A stretch of DNA of 37,798 nt, from the NCBI GenBank assembly GCA_018242545.1, contig JAFEBT010000010.1, positions 1 through 37,798 on the forward strand, given 5' to 3'. This document shows positions 1-8,832 of this stretch, one piece after another (the first letter of the stretch is position 1; each line of letters opens with the position of its first letter). Under the pieces are notes generated by a model. That model searched no databases, was not told the origin of the DNA, and was given only the letters and a program-made list of their open reading frames with translations. Source of the stretch: Pseudomonadota bacterium. GTDB lineage: Bacteria > Pseudomonadota > Alphaproteobacteria > 16-39-46. A program made the translations under genes and the position numbers.

Positions 1-243
1 AACATGGCCCATAAAATATAACTCATTCCAATGATCACGAGACTTAAATATCCACGGGTCTTTAAGAGCATTTTGGATAAAAAGATCCTCTGAAAAGGGT
101 TCTTTTTGAGGGGCTTTCTCTTCTATTTTAGATTTTTTATGCTCATGACCTCCTTCCATTTCAGCGGCAAAAGAAGGCATCTTTATTTCTTGGAAAGTAA
201 ACACAGCCAAAACAAAACATACGATGCGAAGAATATGTAACAT
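1..243 (-). CDS. N-terminal part of an exported protein of unknown function
   Basis: The reverse strand opens with ATG at 243 and stays open for 81 codons to the window edge, so the C-terminus lies outside. The protein begins MLHILRIVCFVLAVFTF, a hydrophobic stretch typical of a Sec signal peptide, with a likely cleavage site near PSFAA (about residues 23-27). A charged His/Lys/Glu-rich linker follows, then a segment with Trp and aromatic residues (DPWIF at about 62-66). The start is supported by a purine-rich ribosome site (GAGGGG) about 8-12 bases upstream on the minus strand. I do not recognise the family. It is probably periplasmic or secreted. Confidence is good that it is a gene and low on function. 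Confidence 0.7.
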   Translation of the reverse strand, partial: MLHILRIVCFVLAVFTFQEIKMPSFAAEMEGGHEHKKSKIEEKAPQKEPFSEDLFIQNALKDPWIFKSRDHWNELYFMGHV

Positions 244-580
244 AAATTTATCCACCCCTCTTTTTCTTTAATTTTTATTGAATATTAAAAAGCCTTAAAA
301 ATCATCAATACAGATTCTTTACTAATCTAATATTATATTTCTAGATAAAGAAGAAGTACTTGATAAATAATTAGGAAATTTTGTTATCTTATGTTTTTTA
401 TTTTTAATTTTTTCTTTTTTAAGAAGCTCAGTAGTTATAATAAATTAAATATTTTTTTAAATATAAGTAAAGGACTTTTAAGAAAATCTATATCACTATA
501 AAACTTATTGATTATTCCCTTATTAAATGCTACTTCTCCTTGTATCTCTTCACTGAAAAATAAGACGAAAGGAAAAGGGC
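244..580. other. AT-rich divergent intergenic region
   Basis: This 337-base gap lies between two divergently transcribed genes and has no plausible ORF. A perfect TATAAT at 436-441 on the plus strand and another on the minus strand (complement of 332-337) could be -10 boxes for the two genes. Neither has a convincing -35 box at the right distance, so no promoter is called. No strong hairpin was seen. Confidence 0.4.
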
Positions 581-1630
581 ATGACCCTTAAAGTTTTAAT
601 TCTGGGCGTGAGTGGCTTTATTGGCAATCGGCTTACAGAGCTTATTCTTGAAAGAACCAATTGGGATGTCTATGGAATGGACATGACCACAGATAAAATT
701 ACAGGGATTCTTTCAGATAAACGTTTTCATTTTTTTGAAGGGGATATTACCATTAACAAAGAATGGATTGAATATCATATCCGAAAGTGTGATGTCATTC
801 TTCCTCTTGTCGCAATTGCAACTCCTGCCCTTTATGTTCAAGACCCTCTACGCGTTTTTAATCTTGATTTTATGGCTAACTTAGAAATCATCCGCGCTAT
901 TGTTCGCCATAAGAAACGTGTTGTTTTTCCATCAACATCTGAAGTCTATGGCATGTGTCAAGACACAGAGTTCAATGAAGAAACCAGCAATCTTGTTTTA
1001 GGCCCCATTCACAAACAAAGATGGATTTATTCATGTTCAAAGCAGTTGCTTGACCGCGTCATCTATGCGCATGGTGTCCAAGACAATTTAAATTATACAC
1101 TTATTCGTCCCTTCAACTGGATTGGACCCAAACTTGATAATATTATGGACCCAAAAGAGGGAAGTTCGCGCGTTTTAACTCAATTTATCAGCAATGTCAT
1201 CCATGGGCATGACATTAAGCTTGTTGATGGCGGACAACAACATCGTTGTTTTACCTATATTGATGATGGGATTGATGCTCTTTTAAAAATCATTGAAAAC
1301 AAAGATGATTGCGCGACACGGCGCATCTTTAATTTGGGAAATCCCCATAATGATGTATCTATTAAAACCCTTGCGAATCTTGTTCTTGACCTCATTAAAA
1401 CATATCCTCGATACAAAGAAAGAGCTGAAAAAGTTTCTATTATACCTGTGGATTCTGAAAAATATTATGGAAAATCTTATCAAGATGCGCAAGCACGCGT
1501 TCCATCTATTAAAATGGCAGAAACCTACCTTGATTGGCACCCTAAAATAGATCTTAAAACAGCACTTAAAAAAACGCTTGATTATCATTTAAAACATCCT
1601 GATGAATCTCTTACAGAAGAAGTCAACTAA
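581..1630 (+). CDS. ArnA-dehydrogenase-like UDP-glucuronate decarboxylase / NAD-dependent epimerase
   Basis: This is an extended short-chain dehydrogenase of 349 residues, the length of stand-alone UDP-4-keto-pentose/UDP-xylose synthases and of the C-terminal half of ArnA. The NAD-binding motif GVSGFIG is at 9-15. The PSTSEVYG block at about 117-124 carries the catalytic Ser and Glu, YSCSK at 150-154 gives the Tyr/Lys pair, and HRCF at 221-224 matches the ArnA arginine of the decarboxylase site. By family knowledge it oxidises and decarboxylates UDP-glucuronate to a UDP-4-keto-pentose or UDP-xylose for surface polysaccharide or lipid A. The formyltransferase half of ArnA is absent and no other arn gene is in the window. 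The start ATG has AAGGAAAAGGG just upstream. It lies 11 bases before mfd and may be co-transcribed with it. Confidence 0.85.
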   Translation: MTLKVLILGVSGFIGNRLTELILERTNWDVYGMDMTTDKITGILSDKRFHFFEGDITINKEWIEYHIRKCDVILPLVAIATPALYVQDPLRVFNLDFMANLEIIRAIVRHKKRVVFPSTSEVYGMCQDTEFNEETSNLVLGPIHKQRWIYSCSKQLLDRVIYAHGVQDNLNYTLIRPFNWIGPKLDNIMDPKEGSSRVLTQFISNVIHGHDIKLVDGGQQHRCFTYIDDGIDALLKIIENKDDCATRRIFNLGNPHNDVSIKTLANLVLDLIKTYPRYKERAEKVSIIPVDSEKYYGKSYQDAQARVPSIKMAETYLDWHPKIDLKTALKKTLDYHLKHPDESLTEEVN

Positions 1631-1641
1631 GGTTTTTTTTC

Positions 1642-4600
1642 TTGAATTTTAAGATGACTTTCTTTCAAACAATTCTTCAAACGATACAAAAAGACCAAAA
1701 GATTTCTTTTAATCATACGCCAAAAGGATATGAAGGATTTTTACTTAAAAAAATCTTTGAGCAAAAAACTTCCGTTTTATATATTGCCCGAGATGATGCC
1801 AGTTTAAACACTTTTAAAAGCATGATGCGTTTTTATGCGCCTGAATTACCTTTTCTTTTCTTTCCAAGTCCTGATACTCTTCCTTATGATCAAAACTCCC
1901 CAAAACCTTCCCTTACAGCAGAAAGAACAGAAACTTTATTCACGCTTTCGGAATTCCTTAAAACATCAACTCCCGTTTTTGTTGCAACATCTCCTCAAGC
2001 CTTTCTTCAAAGATTGCCCCCACCTTCTTTTTTTCAAAACCGTTCTCTTCTTTTAAAAAAAGAAGGGGTTTTTTCATATTTAGAGCTTCAGAATTTTCTT
2101 CACAAAGAGGGATACAGACGGGTTGAGGTCGTTCATGAGCCCGGAGAATTCTCGGTCCGAGGAGGTTTTTTAGATCTTTTTACCCCCAGCCTTTCTATGC
2201 CTGTACGTCTCGATTTTTTTGGAGATCATCTTCAAACCATCCACCCTTTTGATCCCGTTACACAACTTAAGCATACAGAATCCCTTTCAGAACTTAAAAT
2301 AACACCTTCCCATGAAATTCTTTTAAATGAAGAAACTATCCGGCTTTTTCGAACTCAATATCGCGAACTTTTTGGGTCTTCTTCCTCTCAAGATGCTCTC
2401 TACAAGGCGATTACAGAAAAAAGACCTTATCCGGGATATGAACAATGGATGCCTCTTTTTTTTAATCACATGAAAAATCTTTGGGATTATATGAAAGATC
2501 CTATTTTTGCTTTTGAATTTCAAGCACCTGAAAGTCTTCAAGCTGCAGAAGAAACGCTACAAGACCATTATAATGCGCGCCTTCAAGATCTGTCTCAAAA
2601 AAATACGAAGTTCTCTTTTTCTGAGAAAGAAGCTTATAGGCCACTTTCCCCCCATCTTCTCTATGCATCCCCAAGAGAAGTCCAAGCTCTTTTTAAATCC
2701 GCAAAGACACTTCATTTTACACCTTTTCAGGCCTCTTCAAAGCCCGCTCTTGATTGTGAGGGGAAACTTTATGACTGGAGCGTCTTACGCTCTAAAGTTA
2801 AGGCTGGCGTTCATGCTGAAACAACTCTTTTTGAAGAAATTTCAAAATTACTTATAACGCATCTTCGCTCTCAAAGGGCTCCTCTGATTCTTGTTGGATA
2901 TAGCCCCTCTTCTCTTCAAAGATTAAGTCATCTTTTAAAAGAACATTTTTCGTTTTCTTTTAAAGAAATTACAACATTAACGGAAATCAAATGTTCAGAT
3001 GAGAATACGCTTTATGGGACTATTCTTCCTTTAGAACAAGGCTTCGAAACCCCTTTTATCGCTTTTATAACAGAACAAGATATTTTAGGGGAACGTCTTA
3101 TTCGTCCCTCAAAAATCAATAAAAAAGCAGCTGATCAAATTTTAGAAGAAATCTCAAGTTTTAGCCCGGGCGACCTTCTTGTCCATGTCCATCATGGAAT
3201 TGGCCGATATGAAGGACTTCTTACACTTGATATTAATGGAAGCCAACATGATTGTTTAGAGCTTTCTTATGAAGGGGGAGACAAACTTTTTGTTCCTGTT
3301 GAAAACATGGATGTTCTCAGCCGGTTTGGAGGCGAAGGCAACACCCATCCCTTAGACAAACTTGGCAGTGCGCATTGGCAGTCCCGAAAAGCACGTGTTA
3401 AAAAACGTATAAAAGAAGTTGCTGAAAAACTTATGGCCATTGCTGCAAGACGCAGCTTAGAAACAGCCCCTTCACTTGAAACCTTGCCTTCACTTTATGA
3501 AGAATTTTGCAATGGGTTTCCTTTTATTGAAACAGAAGATCAACTCCGTGTCTGCGAAGAGGTTATGGAAGATCTTTCGAAAACCATTCCCATGGATCGA
3601 TTGGTATGTGGTGATGTTGGCTTTGGAAAAACTGAAATTGCTCTTAGAGCTGCCTTTATTGCAGCAACAAATGGAAAACAAGTGGCTATTGTTGCACCTA
3701 CAACACTGCTCGCACGGCAACATTTTAAAACATTTGAAGCTCGTTTTAAAAATACAAACCTTAAAGTTGTTGAGCTTTCCCGTCTTCTTTCCCCAAAAGA
3801 AGCAAAAGAAAATCGTTCTCTTCTTGAAAAGGGAGAAGCTCAGATTCTGATTTCAACGCATGCAGCGTTTTCGAAATCTCTCACATTTAAAGACTTAGGC
3901 CTCCTTATTATTGATGAAGAACAGCACTTTGGTGTAACTCAAAAGGATAAACTTAAAGAAAAATATCCGGCCCTTCATATTCTTACCTTAACAGCAACTC
4001 CCATTCCAAGAACCCTCCAAATGTCTCTCACAGGGATTAGAGACCTAAGCCTTATAACTACCCCACCTGTAGATCGTATGGCTGTTAAAACTTTTGTGAT
4101 GCCTTTTGATGGCGTTACAATTCGAGAAGCCCTCCTTCGAGAGCATTTTCGAGGCGGACAATCCTTTTATGTCGCGCCTCGTATTGAAGATCTTACTCCT
4201 CTTAAAACACAACTCTCAAAACTTGTTCCTGAACTCAAAGTTCTTTGCGCCCATGGTCAATTGAGTCCAACCGATCTTGAAAATGTTATGTCAGCTTTTT
4301 ATGAAAAAAAGTGTGATGTTTTGCTTTCGACCAATATTATTGAATCTGGCCTTGATGTTGCTTCTGCCAATACTCTTATTATTCATAAAGCAGATTATTT
4401 TGGGCTCTCCCAGCTTTATCAGTTAAGAGGACGCGTTGGTCGCTCGAAGGTCCGGGGGTATGCTTACCTCACCTATGCGCCTCAAAAACTTCTTACAGAA
4501 AACGCAAAGCGCCGACTGACAGTCCTTGAGACCCTCGATACACTTGGGATTGGATTTAGCATCGCCAGTCATGATATGGATATTAGAGGCGCTGGAAATC

Positions 4601-5178
4601 TTGTTGGAGAAGAACAATCCGGGCACATTAAAGAAATCGGTATTGAACTCTATCAACATCTCTTAAAAGAAGCCATTGAAGCCCTTAAAACAGGAGAAGA
4701 AGCTTCTTTTGATGACACTATGTCTTCTCAAGTATCTCTTGAAGGCACCGTCATGATTCCAGAAACATATATTCCAGATCTTTCTTTGCGACTTTCTCTT
4801 TACAAGCGTCTTTCAAATTTAAGAAACGATGATGAAATCAAACTTTTTTCTGATGAACTCTTAGATCGTTTTGGCGCTCTGCCAAAATCTGTTCAAAATC
4901 TTTTAGAAGTTATCTCTCTTAAGCGTCTGGCTGAGAAAGCTGGACTTGAAAAAGTTGAAATTGGACCCAAAGGCGTCGTTTTAACTTTTTATAAAAATCT
5001 CTTTAAAAATCCTTTGGGGCTTGTTGATCTTTTGAATAAAAGCTCAGGAGCTTTAAAACTAAGACCAGACCACAAACTTTTTTTTGTTAAAGGATGGACG
5101 CGTCAGGAGAATCGGCTTCAAGATGTTAAAAACCTTCTTATAACCCTGGGCGACTTAGCTCAAAAAATAGAAAGTTAA
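1642..5178 (+). CDS. mfd: Transcription-repair coupling factor Mfd
   Basis: Mfd removes stalled RNA polymerase from DNA lesions and recruits UvrA. At 1178 residues it has the usual length and all parts. The UvrB-like N-terminal module shows LPYD at about 80-83 and EPGEFSVRGG at 166-175. The RNA-polymerase interaction region is near 508-570. The translocase follows, with Walker A GDVGFGKTE starting at 657, DEEQ at 758-761 and GRVGRS near 931. A C-terminal TRCF domain closes the protein. The start is uncertain: TTG at 1642 sits 9 bases after AAGG (1629-1632, overlapping the previous stop), while ATG at 1654 is 21 bases away from it. The TTG start is therefore preferred by spacing. The gene follows the epimerase closely. 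Confidence 0.96.
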   Translation: MNFKMTFFQTILQTIQKDQKISFNHTPKGYEGFLLKKIFEQKTSVLYIARDDASLNTFKSMMRFYAPELPFLFFPSPDTLPYDQNSPKPSLTAERTETLFTLSEFLKTSTPVFVATSPQAFLQRLPPPSFFQNRSLLLKKEGVFSYLELQNFLHKEGYRRVEVVHEPGEFSVRGGFLDLFTPSLSMPVRLDFFGDHLQTIHPFDPVTQLKHTESLSELKITPSHEILLNEETIRLFRTQYRELFGSSSSQDALYKAITEKRPYPGYEQWMPLFFNHMKNLWDYMKDPIFAFEFQAPESLQAAEETLQDHYNARLQDLSQKNTKFSFSEKEAYRPLSPHLLYASPREVQALFKSAKTLHFTPFQASSKPALDCEGKLYDWSVLRSKVKAGVHAETTLFEEISKLLITHLRSQRAPLILVGYSPSSLQRLSHLLKEHFSFSFKEITTLTEIKCSDENTLYGTILPLEQGFETPFIAFITEQDILGERLIRPSKINKKAADQILEEISSFSPGDLLVHVHHGIGRYEGLLTLDINGSQHDCLELSYEGGDKLFVPVENMDVLSRFGGEGNTHPLDKLGSAHWQSRKARVKKRIKEVAEKLMAIAARRSLETAPSLETLPSLYEEFCNGFPFIETEDQLRVCEEVMEDLSKTIPMDRLVCGDVGFGKTEIALRAAFIAATNGKQVAIVAPTTLLARQHFKTFEARFKNTNLKVVELSRLLSPKEAKENRSLLEKGEAQILISTHAAFSKSLTFKDLGLLIIDEEQHFGVTQKDKLKEKYPALHILTLTATPIPRTLQMSLTGIRDLSLITTPPVDRMAVKTFVMPFDGVTIREALLREHFRGGQSFYVAPRIEDLTPLKTQLSKLVPELKVLCAHGQLSPTDLENVMSAFYEKKCDVLLSTNIIESGLDVASANTLIIHKADYFGLSQLYQLRGRVGRSKVRGYAYLTYAPQKLLTENAKRRLTVLETLDTLGIGFSIASHDMDIRGAGNLVGEEQSGHIKEIGIELYQHLLKEAIEALKTGEEASFDDTMSSQVSLEGTVMIPETYIPDLSLRLSLYKRLSNLRNDDEIKLFSDELLDRFGALPKSVQNLLEVISLKRLAEKAGLEKVEIGPKGVVLTFYKNLFKNPLGLVDLLNKSSGALKLRPDHKLFFVKGWTRQENRLQDVKNLLITLGDLAQKIES

Positions 5179-5250
5179 AAAAGGCGAATGTTATCATATC
5201 TCCATCACTTTTAAGGAACAGACGGAAAAAACCTATTAATGCTCAATGCC

Positions 5251-6213
5251 TTATTTATTTTGAATTTTTTCAAGAATTTTTGTAACCATAAGAGCTTCCT
5301 CAAAAGCTTCGGGTTTAGCATTACTTTGGATCGCCTTTAAAAAAGCTAAACACTCATTTTTAAGAGGCTCTTCCTGTGGAACTTTTATGAATTTCTCATC
5401 TCCTTTTACGGGAATAGATTCTCCATTCTTTTCTTTAAAGAGAATAGGTGTATAGAGGAGTTTTTCGTCCCAGGGTTTTGTATCATCAAAACAAAGCGAG
5501 CCTTTATCTCCAAGAGCAATGATTTTTTGTTCTTTATAAGGACTTAAACGTGAAAGAGACATTTGAACGCCAATGCCTGAGAAAAGGAGAGATGTTTCAA
5601 CCACGTCAGGAATGTTTTCTCTCTCATATAAAACTTGAGAAATTATTGAATCGGGCATTTTCTTTTTATCGTTGGGAAGAAGATCCCATATCATTGAAAG
5701 ATCATGGGGACCAAAATCCCACAAAACACTTTCATTCTTAAAAAATTTCCCAAAATTCTTACGTGAGGTTTGGAGGCACCGAATATTTCCAATCCGCTCT
5801 TTTTGAACCATATCTTTCATCGCTTGAAAGACAGGATGATGAAGCAACAAATGGCCTGCCATGATATGATGTTTTGTCCTAAGGGCGGTCTGATAAAGTT
5901 CTTGAGCTTCCTTTTCTTTGAAAGCAATCGGTTTTTCAACAAAAACATGTTTTTGATGCTCAAGAGCTTGTGCGATTAGCGAACCACGCTCTAAGGAAGT
6001 TGTTGCAATAAAAATGCCTTGAATTTCATTATTTTTAAGAACGTCTTCAAATTCAAACACAGGAACATGATAAAGCTTTGAAAGCTCAAGTGCTCGAACG
6101 ACATTTTTTTCAACAATGCCTTCTAAGGCATGAAGAGAAACAAGCGTCCGTACAAGGTTTTCTCCCCAACTGCCACATCCAACAACAACACATCTTGGAA
6201 ACTTAATTGTCAT
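5251..6213 (-). CDS. Gfo/Idh/MocA-family NAD(P)-dependent oxidoreductase
   Basis: The 320-residue protein starts with a Rossmann fold (VVVGCGSWGENLVR, about 9-22). It carries the family's EKP signature (FVEKPIAF, about 91-98), where the lysine is catalytic, and the typical GHLLLHHP stretch after it. Family members oxidise or reduce sugars, inositols or other hydroxylated substrates; the substrate cannot be told from sequence. The ATG overlaps the stop of the upstream ymdB-like gene by four bases (ATGA at 6213-6210), so the two are probably translationally coupled. It converges on mfd with a 72-base gap in which I saw no clear terminator. A role in sugar-nucleotide metabolism alongside the nearby epimerase is only a guess. 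Confidence 0.85.
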   Translation of the reverse strand: MTIKFPRCVVVGCGSWGENLVRTLVSLHALEGIVEKNVVRALELSKLYHVPVFEFEDVLKNNEIQGIFIATTSLERGSLIAQALEHQKHVFVEKPIAFKEKEAQELYQTALRTKHHIMAGHLLLHHPVFQAMKDMVQKERIGNIRCLQTSRKNFGKFFKNESVLWDFGPHDLSMIWDLLPNDKKKMPDSIISQVLYERENIPDVVETSLLFSGIGVQMSLSRLSPYKEQKIIALGDKGSLCFDDTKPWDEKLLYTPILFKEKNGESIPVKGDEKFIKVPQEEPLKNECLAFLKAIQSNAKPEAFEEALMVTKILEKIQNK

Positions 6214-7040
6214 TTTGAGAAAGACTCTCCTTTAGGAAATGTTTGAGATAATCTTGGCCCCATACGAATGGGTTCAATTGATACAGCGTGCCCAGTTGTA
6301 TCATTGCTTACAATAAAAACGGCACAAAGATCACCTTTCCCATCTGCAGGCACCATCCGCTCGCCTGAAATTTTTTTTGTAAACCGCGCAATGGGAATTT
6401 CTTTTTTCATTCCAATGACAGAATTATAATCTCCACACATCCCTACATCGCTTTGATAAGCTGTTCCAAGGGGAAAAATTTGACTATCTGCGGTTGGAAT
6501 ATGCGTATGCGTTCCAACGACAGCAGTCACTCTACCGTCAAAGTAATGTGCAAGTGCCATCTTTTCACTGGTTGCCTCGGCATGAACATCAACAAAAATA
6601 AAAGGAAGAAAGGGTCCGAGTTGATAATTTTTTAAAACGTCATCGATGGCTTTGAAAGGATCATCTAGGGCATCCATAAAAAGACGTCCCATAACCTGAA
6701 TCATTAAAATTTTTTGACCGTTCGGTAAGGTAAAAAGATTAAAACCTCGACCTGGCGTTCCAGGGGGATAATTTAAAGGTCTCAAAAGACGGGGTTCATC
6801 TCCGATGTACGTCAAAACTTCTTTTTGATCCCAAGCATGGTTTCCTAAAGTAATACAATCAATGCCTTTTTTAAAAAACTCATCACATATTTTAGGGGTA
6901 ATTCCAAAACCAGCTGCTGCATTTTCACCATTTAAAACAGTAAAATCAGGCCGCAACGAAGCCTTTAATGCTGGAAGATTTTCCAAAACCACTTCTCGGC
7001 CAGATCGACCGACCACATCACCAAAGTAAAGAAGGCGCAT
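6210..7040 (-). CDS. ymdB: YmdB-family metallophosphoesterase (TIGR00282)
   Basis: This is a calcineurin-like phosphoesterase of 276 residues, the usual length for the YmdB/DR1281 family. The metal ligands are visible: D8 (GDVVG), E39-N40 (NGEN), N67-H68 (GNH), H153 (DVHAE) and H178/H180 (GTHTH). Family members hydrolyse 2',3'-cyclic nucleotides and affect RNA turnover and developmental switches in Bacillus; the role in alphaproteobacteria is not settled. It starts at ATG 7040 with AAAGGG a few bases upstream, 30 bases after the 3' end of tRNA-Asn on the same strand, and is coupled by a 4-base overlap to the oxidoreductase gene downstream. The tRNAs and both genes may form one transcript. Confidence 0.92.
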   Translation of the reverse strand: MRLLYFGDVVGRSGREVVLENLPALKASLRPDFTVLNGENAAAGFGITPKICDEFFKKGIDCITLGNHAWDQKEVLTYIGDEPRLLRPLNYPPGTPGRGFNLFTLPNGQKILMIQVMGRLFMDALDDPFKAIDDVLKNYQLGPFLPFIFVDVHAEATSEKMALAHYFDGRVTAVVGTHTHIPTADSQIFPLGTAYQSDVGMCGDYNSVIGMKKEIPIARFTKKISGERMVPADGKGDLCAVFIVSNDTTGHAVSIEPIRMGPRLSQTFPKGESFSK

Positions 7041-7070
7041 GTTCCCTTTGTATTATTCTGTATTTAAAAG

Positions 7071-7146
7071 TGGCTCCCCGGGCCGGATTCGAACCAGCGA
7101 CAGAGTGGTTAACAGCCACTTGCTCTACCGACTGAGCTACCGGGGA
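7071..7146 (-). tRNA. tRNA-Asn (anticodon GTT)
   Basis: The reverse strand folds into a full cloverleaf of 76 bases. The acceptor stem is TCCCCGG with CCGGGGA, the discriminator is G and CCA is encoded (7071-7073). The D-arm is GTAGCTCAGTCGGTAGAGC. The anticodon stem AGTGG/CCACT encloses loop CTGTTAA, which gives anticodon GTT. The T-loop is GGTTCGAATCC. Confidence 0.97.
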
Positions 7147-7260
7147 TCAGAAAATTTAACTGATGAAAGTTTCATAACAAAGATTTATTTAAAAATCTAG
7201 GGCTAAAATAAAAGAAGTGCCAGAGTTTTTTTATCATCAATCTTTCATCATTCTTTTGTT

Positions 7261-7334
7261 TGGAGGCCAGGACCGGAATCGAACCGACGTACAAGGATTT
7301 GCAGTCCTCTGCATAACCACTCTGCCACCCGGCC
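7261..7334 (-). tRNA. tRNA-Cys (anticodon GCA)
   Basis: The reverse strand gives a 74-base cloverleaf. The acceptor stem GGCCGGG pairs with CCTGGCC, with one G-U pair. The discriminator is U, as expected for tRNA-Cys, and CCA is encoded at 7261-7263. The anticodon loop CTGCAAA is closed by AGGA/TCCT, and the T-arm contains GGTTCGATTCC. It lies 114 bases upstream of tRNA-Asn on the same strand. Confidence 0.97.
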
Positions 7335-7606
7335 TTAAACAATCTTTACCAAGAAGGTATACACCTCTCCTTCCTTTCAGGTCAAGAAAAGGATTAAAAA
7401 AATTACAAAAAAACAATTCTTTGGGAAAAGTTTTTTATAGAAATGATTTAAAAAGCTGTTTTAAAAGTGTTTAAAAAAGGTATCTCTTTTGATAAAATCC
7501 TTTATATGACAAACTTACCACAAAGAGAAAAAATCTTTTAAAGAAAGAAATGATTTTTAAGAAGAAATTACTAACAATAGGAATATAAGCTATAACCCAC
7601 TCTTTT

Positions 7607-8800
7607 TTGCCTCTTTTTGATGCTCTCGCCTATATTGGAAACACGTCAAATGCTTCTAAACATCCCTCTTATGTGAATGAAGATGATTATAAACACTCTC
7701 TTAACTTTCTTAAAGCCTATCGAGGAAGTGAAGGCACTTTTAATTCTTATAGAAGAGAAGTTGAGCGTCTTTTGCAATGGTGTTCTCTTATTGCCCATAA
7801 AACACTTGCAGAACTTAGACGTGAGGATATCGAGGCTTTTATTCATTTTTGTCAAAATCCTCCTCTTTCTTGGATTGGAATCAAAAAAGCACCTCGTTTT
7901 CTTTCTGAAGCAGAAAACCGCATGCCCAATCCGGAGTGGCGACCCTTTGTGGCAACCGTTTCAAAATCAGCACATCAAAAAGGAGACCGTCCAGATCCAA
8001 AAAAATTTGAGCTTTCCCAAGGCGCCATTAAAGAAATTTTCGCTATTTTAAGCACTTTCTTTAATTACCTTCTTCAAGAAGAACATGTCTTTATGAATCC
8101 TGTTGCTTTAATCAGGCAAAAAAGTAAATTTATCCGCAAACATCAAGGACAACCTGTTGTCAGGAGACTGACTGATCTTCAATGGAAATACGTTCTTAAA
8201 ACCGCAAGTACAATGGCTGACCTAGAACCTGAACTCCATGAAAGAACCCTCTTTATTATGTCGGCTCTTTATGGGATGTATCTTCGAATTTCAGAACTTT
8301 CTTCTTCGACAAGATGGTCCCCTCAGATGAATCATTTTTTGCGTGATGGGGATGGAAACTGGTGGTTTATGACAGTTGGAAAAGGAAATAAGCAACGACA
8401 AATTGCTGTAAGTAATGCGATGTTGGATGCCTTAAAACGATGGCGTCAATCCCTCGGCCTCTCAGCTCTACCTTCAAGCTCAGATCAATCTCCTCTTCTT
8501 CCGAAAGCAAAAGGAAAAGGACCCATCACAAGTACAACTTATTTAAGAACGTGTGTTCAATCTTGCTTTGATCAAGCTGCCTTAGATCTTGAGAAAAATA
8601 ATTTATCTGAAGAAGCCGACTCTTTACGAGACGTAACTGTCCATTGGCTAAGGCATACGGGCATATCAGATGATGTTAAAATTAGACCCAGAGAGCATGT
8701 CCGTGATGATGCTGGGCATAGCTCCAGCGCAACCACAGATAAGTATATTGACATTGAATTGAAAGAAAGGCATAGATCGGCAAAAGACAAGACCATTTAA
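7607..8800 (+). CDS. Tyrosine recombinase / phage-type integrase
   Basis: This is a site-specific recombinase of 397 residues, longer than XerC/XerD (about 300) and closer to integrases of mobile elements. A helical core-binding domain spans about 25-170. The catalytic domain holds every active-site residue: R227 (LRISEL), K259 (VGKGNK), H346 and R349 (HWLRH), H371 (AGH) and nucleophile Y380 (DKYID). It therefore looks functional. The reading frame is open from 7589 and the only conventional start is TTG at 7607, without a clear ribosome site, so the true start is doubtful. No phage or conjugation genes accompany it. It lies 272 bases from tRNA-Cys, a common integration target, but on the 5' side of that tRNA. 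It could be a domesticated or stranded integrase. Confidence 0.85.
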   Translation: MPLFDALAYIGNTSNASKHPSYVNEDDYKHSLNFLKAYRGSEGTFNSYRREVERLLQWCSLIAHKTLAELRREDIEAFIHFCQNPPLSWIGIKKAPRFLSEAENRMPNPEWRPFVATVSKSAHQKGDRPDPKKFELSQGAIKEIFAILSTFFNYLLQEEHVFMNPVALIRQKSKFIRKHQGQPVVRRLTDLQWKYVLKTASTMADLEPELHERTLFIMSALYGMYLRISELSSSTRWSPQMNHFLRDGDGNWWFMTVGKGNKQRQIAVSNAMLDALKRWRQSLGLSALPSSSDQSPLLPKAKGKGPITSTTYLRTCVQSCFDQAALDLEKNNLSEEADSLRDVTVHWLRHTGISDDVKIRPREHVRDDAGHSSSATTDKYIDIELKERHRSAKDKTI

Positions 8801-8832
8801 AGTTCTCTCTTTACACAAAAAGGAACTTCCTG

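Noticed and set aside
7217-7474. 85-codon plus-strand frame over tRNA-Cys
   Set aside because: It reads through the tRNA-Cys antisense strand and has no protein resemblance.
7261-7606. Attachment site for the integrase at tRNA-Cys
   Set aside because: The integrase lies on the 5' side of the tRNA and I found no repeat of the tRNA 3' end nearby.
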